Notes under the pieces: generated by a model
What the model saw: the letters and a program-made list of their open reading frames with translations, nothing else
What the model was told of the DNA's origin: nothing
Database searches by the model: none
Translations under genes and position numbers: made by a program
In this document: positions 18,360 to 25,723 of the stretch, in pieces
Layout: every line of letters begins with the position of its first letter
Numbering within the stretch: the stretch's first letter is position 1
Source of the DNA: Verrucomicrobiaceae bacterium
Lineage (GTDB): Bacteria; Verrucomicrobiota; Verrucomicrobiia; Verrucomicrobiales; Verrucomicrobiaceae
DNA length: 64,000 nucleotides
NCBI GenBank assembly: GCA_027486585.1
Contig: JAIXOU010000141.1
Span: 1-64,000, forward strand
Reading direction: 5' to 3'

Positions 18360-19256
18360 TTAGGAATCTTTGTACCAGCCAGCAGCTAGCTGCCATTTCA
18401 TAGCCGCTGCATCGGCGGAAGCAAAGAGCACAGGTTGAAGAAAATCATGCAACCGCTCAATGATGACTGGCAGTGGATCAGCGCTTAGTCGGTTCTTGCG
18501 AAGAAAGGCAGACCACTGCGTAAGCTTGCCCTTGTCCTCAGCAAAAGCCTGCGTCAGGGCCAGCATGGGCTCCTTTGGCCACTCGGTGCCGCGATTGGCA
18601 AAAGTCGCCCAGATAGCATCATGAAGCGTCTGGTGGTTAAACTCAAGGTGTCGGCATAGCCAGTCTAAGTCGAAGAAGTCCTTCATCCGGCTATTGCCCA
18701 AGCCCAGTTCTTGAGCCGCATTCAGCTTCTCCGCAATTACCGTCTCTGGCGGGTAGGTCAGCAGCCGCGCGGCAGGGAAGTCCAGCAGCTCACGCCACTC
18801 TAGCTCCACGGGGGCGGGCGTGATGGCATCACCAAAGCCGATGTCGATCTGAAGAGGGATGAGAGCTTTTGCCAGCACCACTTTCACAGCGACACGTACG
18901 CCTTCATAGTGCTGGTCCTCACGGATGCGGGAAACGTTGATCTCGCCCCAGACGAGTCCATCGTCAGGGTCTGCTGGCTTCGCCAACAATTCCTCAAAAA
19001 ACGCCTTCACACCAGCGAGCGAAGAATCACCGAAACACAGAAGGTCAAGATCGCGCGTTGGACGATGAGGGGAGGCCTGCCACACTGAAAAAACCTGGGC
19101 ACCTTTGAGCACGAACTGCCGCTCTGTTTCACACTGACTCAGCCGCCAAAGAAGACGCCCGATAGCGAAGCGCTCCATCAGCGTCGGCAGATCGATTCCG
19201 CTGGCTCGGAAAACATTCATCAGCCGCGCTCGGACTGAGTCGGCCACGTTGGTCAT
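18360..19256 (-). CDS. abiEii: AbiEii/AbiGii-type nucleotidyltransferase toxin
   Basis: A 298-aa protein of the AbiEii toxin family (type IV toxin-antitoxin, abortive infection). The nucleotidyltransferase motif HRPTRDLDLLCFG lies at ~60-73, and the later motif MKDFFDLDWLCRHL matches the family. It overlaps abiEi by an ATGA (stop of abiEi/start of abiEii at 19253-19256), as in known AbiE pairs. Family members transfer nucleotides, in some cases to tRNA, and stop growth when phage infect. It is inserted between the ParA gene and hsdR of a type I restriction operon. Confidence 0.92.
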   Translation of the reverse strand: MTNVADSVRARLMNVFRASGIDLPTLMERFAIGRLLWRLSQCETERQFVLKGAQVFSVWQASPHRPTRDLDLLCFGDSSLAGVKAFFEELLAKPADPDDGLVWGEINVSRIREDQHYEGVRVAVKVVLAKALIPLQIDIGFGDAITPAPVELEWRELLDFPAARLLTYPPETVIAEKLNAAQELGLGNSRMKDFFDLDWLCRHLEFNHQTLHDAIWATFANRGTEWPKEPMLALTQAFAEDKGKLTQWSAFLRKNRLSADPLPVIIERLHDFLQPVLFASADAAAMKWQLAAGWYKDS

Positions 19257-19861
19257 GCCAGCACCTCCATGTAGGGCTGCATGACGCGGGACATGCCCAT
19301 GATTTTGGCATAGTGGTGAATATTCGCCAGACTATGACGCCGATGTTGCATACGCTCGCGTAGGGCCTCGATGCAGAGTTCCAGAGTCACCAAGCTGCGA
19401 TGCTTAAAACAGTCCACAATGGTGCGATCCACGTTCGTTATTCGCACCGGATAACCGTCCAGCATGTGCGTTTCCACCCCCTCGCTAAAGGCCTCGGGCA
19501 TCCGACTGCGGATGATGCGTAGTGTCAGGTGCTTTAGCTTGGGAGCCGGATAATTGGATGGCAGCTGCATCCAGACACCCCTCGGCATGTGGGTGCCGAT
19601 TCCGTGAAACGCCAGCGCACTGACGAGCACGATCACCCCTTTGGGCACCAGGATGGACGCCTCAACGATGTCTGGGTGGGCATGCCATTCAGCCTCAGTG
19701 ATGTGATAGAGTCCCCGGCCCATGCGTTCCAGCGCGCCTGAGCGAGTGAGTCGGGTGAGCGTAGTCGTAGAAACACCTGCCGCCACAGCGTCAGCACCGC
19801 GAATGATCGGTGAGCGCTCGGCCAGCTTGGCTAGCTTTTCGAGGGGGCTAAGTGTCTTCAT
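19253..19861 (-). CDS. abiEi: AbiEi-type antitoxin/transcriptional repressor
   Basis: A 202-aa protein. The N-terminal winged helix-turn-helix (RGADAVAAGVSTTTLTRLTR) is followed by GALERMGRGLYHIT and the AbiEi C-terminal domain (VSALAFHGIGTHMPRGVW, VRITNVDRTIVDCFKHR). In studied pairs the protein neutralises AbiEii without direct binding and represses its own promoter through inverted repeats. The ATG at 19861 was chosen because the upstream extension crosses the operator. A perfect 15-bp inverted repeat lies 12 bp upstream of this start. Confidence 0.92.
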   Translation of the reverse strand: MKTLSPLEKLAKLAERSPIIRGADAVAAGVSTTTLTRLTRSGALERMGRGLYHITEAEWHAHPDIVEASILVPKGVIVLVSALAFHGIGTHMPRGVWMQLPSNYPAPKLKHLTLRIIRSRMPEAFSEGVETHMLDGYPVRITNVDRTIVDCFKHRSLVTLELCIEALRERMQHRRHSLANIHHYAKIMGMSRVMQPYMEVLA

Positions 19862-19873
19862 GGCCGATGTTCT

Positions 19874-19910
19874 AAAGTCTAGGACATTGTGGATTAATGT
19901 CCTAGACTTT
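19874..19910. promoter_or_regulatory. Candidate AbiEi operator (perfect 15-bp inverted repeat)
   Basis: Arms aaagtctaggacatt (19874-19888) and aatgtcctagacttt (19896-19910) are perfect reverse complements with a 7-bp spacer. The element begins 12 bp upstream of the abiEi start codon, where the promoter of the cassette must lie. AbiEi proteins are known to autorepress through inverted repeats at this position. A terminator is less likely because the site is upstream of the cassette's first gene and lacks a following T-run. Confidence 0.8.
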
Positions 19911-20145
19911 GCAACATTGAGTTCCTTCTTCGCGCCAACTTGCTCTTCAGGAACTTCCAAAGCATCGCCTCATCCACCGCAAATTCCGCGTTGAAGTCGC
20001 CGGGCTTACCGCGCTTCCAGCCATCGCCACCGATGTCCAGTGTCGGCGCTTGCAGCACGCCATCCTTCACGGCCACCGTCACGCCACCGCTCAGGGCACG
20101 TTCAATGCAGGCTTCCAGAGCGGCTTCGTTGGTTTGGGAGGGCAT
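19894..20145 (-). pseudogene. Remnant of the hsdR 5' end (duplicated)
   Basis: The first ~69 codons are almost the same as those of the intact hsdR. Over 19962-20145 versus 18172-18355 about ten substitutions and one 3-nt indel are seen in the aligned part. Similarity fades out near 19938. The frame then ends within the abiEi promoter region. It starts 19 bp after the ParA gene, which is where hsdR would have begun before the AbiE cassette arrived. It encodes no nuclease or motor domain. Confidence 0.85.
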
Positions 20146-20164
20146 GGCAGGCTCTTACTTCGGG

Positions 20165-21157
20165 TCAAATCAGATCGAACCAACTAAGACGCTCAAGAAT
20201 AGCTTCCGCTAGTACACTGAAATCACTATGTGCCGACTGAACCGAATAGCTATGCGCGCCAATAGCTCCGTCGGAAGCCTTGAGATCGAAAATTGGTTTG
20301 CGGGCCTCCATAGCCATCGGAATGAGTGATCTATAGTGCTTCAGCATGGCGATCTGATGGTCGTCCACGTTGTCCCAAGATTGTGAGAGCCCCTTGGGAC
20401 CAAGGATAAACTCTTCATAGATTCCGGGAATCTTCTGCGCCCACCTGTCATAAGCCTTGACTAAGCCAGAGTCACGAAGGCCAAATTGAAGAATCACATA
20501 TCCGAGAGCACGAAGATGTCCTGCTGGTAAAGGCAGGTCGTCTGCAGGATTGAGAGCTGTCCGTGTCTTCCACTCGGAACGCCATCTTTTTAAGGTCGGA
20601 CCAAGGTTCTTGAGTCCTTGGAGAGAAAAGAGATCAGGAGCCAATGGTAAGACAATGGCGTCTGCGCAAATCAGGGCTGCTCTGTTGATTGCACCAAGGT
20701 TGGGTCCCACATCAATGAGAATCAGGTCAGCCTCAGCATCTTTGCCGGCGGCTTGAATAATCCGGTAAAAGGCACTCGTAGTGCGGAATGCTGGTTCTTT
20801 GCCATCCAGGCACTTTCCCCAAGCTTCTGAAAGCTCGGCTTCAAACAAGGCGAGACCAAGATCACCGGGAATGAGACGCAATGAATCACGAATCTTTTGG
20901 ACCGGAGCGGGTGCGATGTCTCCCGTGCCTCGGATGATTGGAGAGAGTGCCTGCATGATGCTCTGGCCTGGGCCAGAATCACTCCAGATATCCTCTAATT
21001 TGTCCTCAGGCAGAAACATTGAAGTGAGATTGGCCTGTGGATCAAGGTCAGCCACCACGACACGCTTCCCCATACGGGAGAACATCCACGCCAAATGATA
21101 GACGAGTGTAGTCTTACCCACGCCACCTTTGTTGTTAAAGAAGGCAATCGTTTTCAT
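20165..21157 (-). CDS. ParA-type ATPase within the restriction operon
   Basis: A 330-aa ParA/MinD-type ATPase. The deviant Walker A KGGVGKTT sits at residues 10-17, switch I 'DLDPQANLTSMF' follows, and 'LILIDVGPNLGAINRAAL' is the switch II/Walker B region. The family usually positions cargo or DNA, but single ParA-like proteins also occur in defence operons. No ParB gene or parS-like site is visible. The start overlaps the stop of the AlbA_2 gene (ATGA at 21154-21157), so the two are translationally coupled and probably act together. Base composition is less GC-rich than that of the flanking chromosomal genes. Confidence 0.88.
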   Translation of the reverse strand: MKTIAFFNNKGGVGKTTLVYHLAWMFSRMGKRVVVADLDPQANLTSMFLPEDKLEDIWSDSGPGQSIMQALSPIIRGTGDIAPAPVQKIRDSLRLIPGDLGLALFEAELSEAWGKCLDGKEPAFRTTSAFYRIIQAAGKDAEADLILIDVGPNLGAINRAALICADAIVLPLAPDLFSLQGLKNLGPTLKRWRSEWKTRTALNPADDLPLPAGHLRALGYVILQFGLRDSGLVKAYDRWAQKIPGIYEEFILGPKGLSQSWDNVDDHQIAMLKHYRSLIPMAMEARKPIFDLKASDGAIGAHSYSVQSAHSDFSVLAEAILERLSWFDLI

Positions 21158-22350
21158 CGGAGGAGATGCTTGCGAAGAAGGGCGAGAAAATGGTGTTGGG
21201 CAGGCGTGAATTCCACAGGAGGGCTTCCGTTTTCCTCCATACTGCGTTTCGCCATTCGAATGCCGTAGCCGTAGCGATTCACATATCCGAGGGGCTTCAT
21301 GGCCTCGGCGATGATCGGGTTCCGGTAATCGTTAAGGCTGGGGAAATCACTCTGGGAGAGTCCATAGAGGCCACCAGCATTTTGAACTTCGATTCGGTCG
21401 TTAAAAAAATAGATTGTGATCGGGCGGTTGAACTGGTAGTCGCGATGCACCACCGCATTCATCACAATCTCGCGCACGGCCGTTTCAGGATAGTCCCAGA
21501 TCAAGCGCTCACGCAGTGCGGTTTCCTTCACCGGGCGCTGGGTGAAACGGGACTTGATAAACATATCTAATTCTCTCAATACAACCATCAACGGACCGGT
21601 GAATTGCTTCTCCTCAATTGGAGGCCCGTCTTCCAGATGTTGTCCCTCAAAACGCGCAAATTGAATGTAGGCTCCTGGAAAAAAGTTCAGCGGGTCTTTT
21701 CCGAACATTAAGACCCCTGCGTTTGTTGGGCACTGTCGGATCGGATTGTAAAAGCGTAGCGCCGCAAGCTGCGCTTCAATGTTGCGCCCATTCTCGCGAA
21801 TCACCTCAGCATCCACGGCTTCACGCCGATAGGTGTTCTGAAAAGCATCTAAGTCCAAATCTTCCACTGTAGAACCTAGGCAAGGCGCCGCGTCAAAGCT
21901 CCGGAAATGGACGCTTCGACGCTCACTGAGGCGGCGTTCTTCCGCTTCAGAGGCTGTCGCTCGGCGCGGTCCAACACGGATATGCACACGCCCATCGTAG
22001 AACACAGGTGGAATCTCAGATGGCTGAACTTCGACCACCAGGAACTCACCACCCGCAGGATGAGCCTGTTTGAAAACCGACACCATGGGCTGAGGCAGGA
22101 TGTGCCCATCGTCCCGATAGGCCGCAAACTGCTTCTGGAGATCATCTGTAATTGGCACATTGGGAGACAGAGAACCATCGTCCTCAATACCAATGAGCAA
22201 ATACCCCGGCTTGCCGTGACCAGGCATATCATTCGAAAATGCACAGATAGCCTCGCGGAACTTCGTCGTGTTCGTGATCGACCGTGTCCGCTCGATCCGG
22301 TCGGCTTCGGTCGAGGTCAGGACTTCTTGAACTTGTTCAGGGGTCAGCAT
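21154..22350 (-). CDS. AlbA_2 (Schlafen-type) ATP-binding protein
   Basis: A 398-aa protein. The N-terminal AlbA_2/Schlafen domain is visible in FREAICAFSNDMPGHGKPGY and YLLIGIEDDG, with VHIRVGPRRATASEAEERRL after it. The C-terminal part has the GHKL-like ATPase region found in this family (AVREIVMNAVVHRDYQFNRP, IEVQNAGGLYG, NRYGYGIRMAKRSMEENG). Such proteins are frequent passengers of type I restriction loci; their action is poorly defined (nucleic-acid binding or RNA cleavage is proposed for relatives). It is coupled to the ParA gene by an ATGA overlap. Confidence 0.85.
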   Translation of the reverse strand: MLTPEQVQEVLTSTEADRIERTRSITNTTKFREAICAFSNDMPGHGKPGYLLIGIEDDGSLSPNVPITDDLQKQFAAYRDDGHILPQPMVSVFKQAHPAGGEFLVVEVQPSEIPPVFYDGRVHIRVGPRRATASEAEERRLSERRSVHFRSFDAAPCLGSTVEDLDLDAFQNTYRREAVDAEVIRENGRNIEAQLAALRFYNPIRQCPTNAGVLMFGKDPLNFFPGAYIQFARFEGQHLEDGPPIEEKQFTGPLMVVLRELDMFIKSRFTQRPVKETALRERLIWDYPETAVREIVMNAVVHRDYQFNRPITIYFFNDRIEVQNAGGLYGLSQSDFPSLNDYRNPIIAEAMKPLGYVNRYGYGIRMAKRSMEENGSPPVEFTPAQHHFLALLRKHLLR

Positions 22351-22385
22351 GGGGAGTTAATAAGCGCTGGGGGCGATATTCGCAA

Positions 22386-23375
22386 TCATTCCTCTTTTAT
22401 CAGTTCAATCTGAATGAGCGGTCCAGACGGCTCAGTTTCCTCGATCTTCAGACCAAGTTCTGGCTGCTGTAACTCAATGGCTTGGAGACGAAGCTTCGGT
22501 TTCTTGTAAAGTGATGTTCGCATCACTTCAGCGGTCACGTTTACAGACTCCTGATAAAATTCGATGTAGTTTTTTGAGTTTAATCCGGCCTGTGGCAAAG
22601 CGTCGAGATTGTAGTCGATGCTTTCGTGCTGGATCTGGAGAGTTAGCCTATCACCTCGGGTGGCTTTGAGGCTGGTGATGGTTCCACTAAGCGGATAGAC
22701 ATGCCCATCCTCAAGATGGGGGAGGATCTTGTCATCGTCAGCAAGGTAGTCCGCCAAGTTCGATTGATCGACCTTCGCAGAATCGGTAAACTTCGGATCA
22801 TCACTCACCTCGATCACATCCACCTTGTTCTCCGTCATCGGCTTTAGCGCTTTTTTGAAGCCCTTTCTCTTGATGAGCTTTTGCAGTGACAGTTGCATCC
22901 GTTTGGGCAGTTCCTGGACATCGGACAAGCGAAGCCGTTTACACCCCCCAGCGTGTTTCATTAAGCGCTGAGCAGCTTTGCCAAATACCAACGTCCAAAA
23001 TGTGGTATCAATAGGATGTGCCGAAACCCAATCATTGAGAGTTTTTCGAGTTTCGAGGGCGCTGTTAAAATAAGCCTCGACCTCATCAGCAAGCGGCTCT
23101 TTGGCAAGGCGCAGAAAAGTGATGAAGTCATCCGCCGAATGAAACGGCAGACCATCCGAGGTATCTCTCCACCACGCAGCAATCTCAATGATGAGTGATC
23201 CTTCGCGGTGACTGGTCGCCTGAACCTCGGGTTCCAGCCCAATCCGAAGGATGCGTGCAAACTCTTTAAAGACAGCATCAAAGCCTTGAAGGGACTCGCC
23301 AAGCTCTGCCAGCGAGATGTTAGAATCTAGCTCCTCATCCGAGCCCTGAAAACGAAGATAGAGATTCGGCTGCAT
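22386..23375 (-). CDS. Unknown 329-aa protein of the restriction operon
   Basis: I do not recognise a named domain. The protein is soluble, has no leader and starts MQPNLYLRFQGSDEELDSN. Residues ~10-60 look like an alpha-beta segment (NISLAELGESLQGFDAVFKE). The centre is basic (LQKLIKRKGFKKALKP) and the C-terminal half is beta-rich (VYPLSGTITSLKATRGDRLT), possibly a small barrel. It lies 15 bp downstream of hsdS and 35 bp upstream of the AlbA_2 gene. It is therefore a member of the operon and a likely partner of the AlbA_2 and ParA-type proteins. Codon use is more AT-rich than in neighbouring chromosomal genes. Confidence 0.7.
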   Translation of the reverse strand: MQPNLYLRFQGSDEELDSNISLAELGESLQGFDAVFKEFARILRIGLEPEVQATSHREGSLIIEIAAWWRDTSDGLPFHSADDFITFLRLAKEPLADEVEAYFNSALETRKTLNDWVSAHPIDTTFWTLVFGKAAQRLMKHAGGCKRLRLSDVQELPKRMQLSLQKLIKRKGFKKALKPMTENKVDVIEVSDDPKFTDSAKVDQSNLADYLADDDKILPHLEDGHVYPLSGTITSLKATRGDRLTLQIQHESIDYNLDALPQAGLNSKNYIEFYQESVNVTAEVMRTSLYKKPKLRLQAIELQQPELGLKIEETEPSGPLIQIELIKEE

Positions 23376-23390
23376 GGTTGTGAAATGGGC

Positions 23391-24689
23391 TCAGACTTTG
23401 ATCTTCCCCGTCACCGCGTGGGCGATGAGGGTGCTGCGGAGGGTTTGCAGGGTTTGGATTTGGGATTCAAGCTTGGATTTAGCACTAGTGGAAGCGTCGT
23501 TAATAGCTTGAACTCTAATGACCAGTTCGTCCTGTTCATGGCGTGGTGGAGTTGGAATCATAACCGTCTTGAGGCTTTCAGTTCGCAGGCAGCGAGTTCC
23601 GTGTCCTGACTCTTCAATTAGGGGCGTTAACATATCCTGGCAGGCAGTCAGCATAGTTAACAAATATTCAGGTGACATGACCATCTGGTTAACATCCATG
23701 CCCTTGATGTCTTGGTTAATGGTTGCAGGGACGGTGTTGAGTCCTATCGGAACCGTGCGCGCGAGAATCATTCCTCGGACAACGATCAACACAGTTCCAG
23801 GAGGCAATAACTTGATGTTTGTGTGCTTTAGAGCGGCTGGGGTTATGGTGTCTTCAGAAGAGTCAATTCTCAAACGCTTCATGTCCTTCGGAGAAATCCA
23901 CGGCACACCTCCATTCCAGAAGTCATTCCGATCTTTTGACGGTGTTGCCCCACTCACAAAGGACACCACGGCACCAAGTTTTCGGATCTGCCAATGCTTC
24001 GGAATTGGGCCGATCCAGGGGATGTCGGAGTCTTGCAGTTCGGCTTGGGGGGCGAGGCCTCGGGTGACGGCGCGGTTGATGAGGATGGCTTTTTGCTCGT
24101 CCAGCAGCTCGATCTGCCGCTGCTTCTTCGCGATCAAGGTGTCGATCTCCGCCGTCTTCTCATCCAGGAAGGCGACGATGCGGTCGATGTCTCGGTCTGG
24201 TGGAATGACCGAATAGCTTGTCTTGAAATGCTCATAGCGAAGACTGTTCATGTCCCCGCATAAGCCATAGGAGAGACGGTTGGCTTCGGTGATGAACTCG
24301 TTCGTGCGGAACAGATAATGAAAGAACTTCGACAGTTTTGGATTGCGCGGAGTCAGGACAACATAGGCAGGACTTACAATCCCATCAAAGGTTGAGATGC
24401 CCAGTGCTCCTTGCCAGGCACGCATCTTGTTGTAGGCAAGATCACCCACTTTAACGACCTTGTATTTGGTTTTGTCGTCGTTGGAAGAGTCCTTTTTGAC
24501 GGTGATCTCAGATTGACGAATGATGCCTCGATCTTGAGTCACGGATAACAGTTCTGCATTCGGCAAGTTGGCTTCTTTTCGTTCGTCAAAGATACCAAGA
24601 TTGCGCCTGACCTCCCAATGCTCCGGCACGTCGCCGAGCCATTCGACACCGGAGTCTTTGTACTTGGGGTATTTCGGGAAGGGGGTCAT
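23391..24689 (-). CDS. hsdS: Type I restriction specificity subunit (HsdS)
   Basis: A 432-aa specificity subunit. Two target-recognition domains are present, introduced by the familiar PEHWEVRRN (residues ~21-30) and PKHWQIRKLGAV (~225). Each is followed by a conserved helix with 'IDTLIAKKQRQIELLDEQKA' and the corresponding C-terminal coiled helix. The subunit sets the bipartite DNA sequence that is methylated and recognised. Its start overlaps the DUF1016 gene stop by an ATGA (24686-24689). Confidence 0.93.
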   Translation of the reverse strand: MTPFPKYPKYKDSGVEWLGDVPEHWEVRRNLGIFDERKEANLPNAELLSVTQDRGIIRQSEITVKKDSSNDDKTKYKVVKVGDLAYNKMRAWQGALGISTFDGIVSPAYVVLTPRNPKLSKFFHYLFRTNEFITEANRLSYGLCGDMNSLRYEHFKTSYSVIPPDRDIDRIVAFLDEKTAEIDTLIAKKQRQIELLDEQKAILINRAVTRGLAPQAELQDSDIPWIGPIPKHWQIRKLGAVVSFVSGATPSKDRNDFWNGGVPWISPKDMKRLRIDSSEDTITPAALKHTNIKLLPPGTVLIVVRGMILARTVPIGLNTVPATINQDIKGMDVNQMVMSPEYLLTMLTACQDMLTPLIEESGHGTRCLRTESLKTVMIPTPPRHEQDELVIRVQAINDASTSAKSKLESQIQTLQTLRSTLIAHAVTGKIKV

Positions 24690-25717
24690 TCGGCGCTCTC
24701 TCCTTTTTGCAGTTGATGCTCCACGAGGCGGCGCTCGCGCTGGAGTTCGGCGACGAGTTCGGCCTCGGTGGGCAGGCAGGTGCGGTATTTGGAGGCAAAG
24801 AGCTGCTCGCTGCCTTTGAGCACGGAGTATTGGACCATGGTCTCGTCTTTGTCCGTGCAGAGGATGAGGCCCAGCGTGGGGTTGTCATCGGGTCCGCGCT
24901 TCAGGTCGTCGAACATACGGACATACATGTCCATCTGGCCGATGTCCTGATGGACGAGCTTGCGGGTCTTGAGGTCGATGACAATGAAGCACTTCAGCAG
25001 GTAGTGGTAGAAGACGAGGTCCAAGTAAAAGTGACTGGTCTCTGTGCTGAGCCGCATCTGCCGAGCGACGAAGGAAAAGCCGTGTCCCATTTCTAAAAGG
25101 AAACGTTGCAGCTGGGAGATGATGGCAGACTCGACCTCTGCCTCCGTAGCATTCAGGTCCTCTGGCAGCTGGAGAAACTCGAGGATGTAGGGGTCTTTGA
25201 TGAAGTCGCGAATGTCCTGTTTTCGCTCGGGGTCCACAGCTTCGGTGGTGGGCTGCTGGGTGGAGAGCAGGCGCTGGTAGGTGCGGGTCTGGAGCTGGCG
25301 TGTGAGCTGCCTGACACTCCAGTTCTGGGAGCTTGCTTCCTTCAAATAATAGGCTCTGGCGGTTGGGCTATCCTCCCGCATGATAAGGCGGTGGTGGCTC
25401 CAGCTCAATTGGCTACACAGTGTGTAGCTTTTTCCGCCATCAGGATAAGTGAGGTAAAATTGGCGGAAGTTTTTGAGATTGGCGAGGGAGAAGCCTTTGC
25501 CGAACTCAACGCTGAGAGATTTGGAAAGTTCCCTGAGCAGGCCCTCCCCATAAACGGCCTTGGCCTGACCGCCCTGCTCCTCTTCCACAATGCGCTGCCC
25601 AATCTGCCAGTAAGCCTGAACCATGGCCGCATTGACGGCCGTGTAGGCCTGCTGCCGGGCACTGGCGAGGATGCTGCGGACATCCGTGAAGAATGAAGAG
25701 GCGGGGACGGGTTTCAT
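24686..25717 (-). CDS. DUF1016 (YhcG-like) PDDEXK nuclease-family protein
   Basis: A 343-aa protein of the DUF1016 family. The N-terminal domain has AAMVQAYWQIGQRIVEEEQ and the following LSKSLSVEFGKGFSLANLKN. The C-terminal PD-(D/E)XK-like domain carries LDLVFYHYLLKCFIVIDLK (core D and D-x-K) and QMDMYVRMFDD. Such proteins often accompany type I restriction systems and are thought to be accessory nucleases. It sits between hsdM (6-bp gap) and hsdS (4-bp overlap), so it is an integral operon member here. Confidence 0.9.
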   Translation of the reverse strand: MKPVPASSFFTDVRSILASARQQAYTAVNAAMVQAYWQIGQRIVEEEQGGQAKAVYGEGLLRELSKSLSVEFGKGFSLANLKNFRQFYLTYPDGGKSYTLCSQLSWSHHRLIMREDSPTARAYYLKEASSQNWSVRQLTRQLQTRTYQRLLSTQQPTTEAVDPERKQDIRDFIKDPYILEFLQLPEDLNATEAEVESAIISQLQRFLLEMGHGFSFVARQMRLSTETSHFYLDLVFYHYLLKCFIVIDLKTRKLVHQDIGQMDMYVRMFDDLKRGPDDNPTLGLILCTDKDETMVQYSVLKGSEQLFASKYRTCLPTEAELVAELQRERRLVEHQLQKGESAE

Positions 25718-25723
25718 GGCGGT

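Noticed and set aside
19874-19910. Intrinsic terminator of the upstream operon
   Set aside because: No T-run follows on either strand and the site is in the abiEi promoter position; the operator reading fits better.
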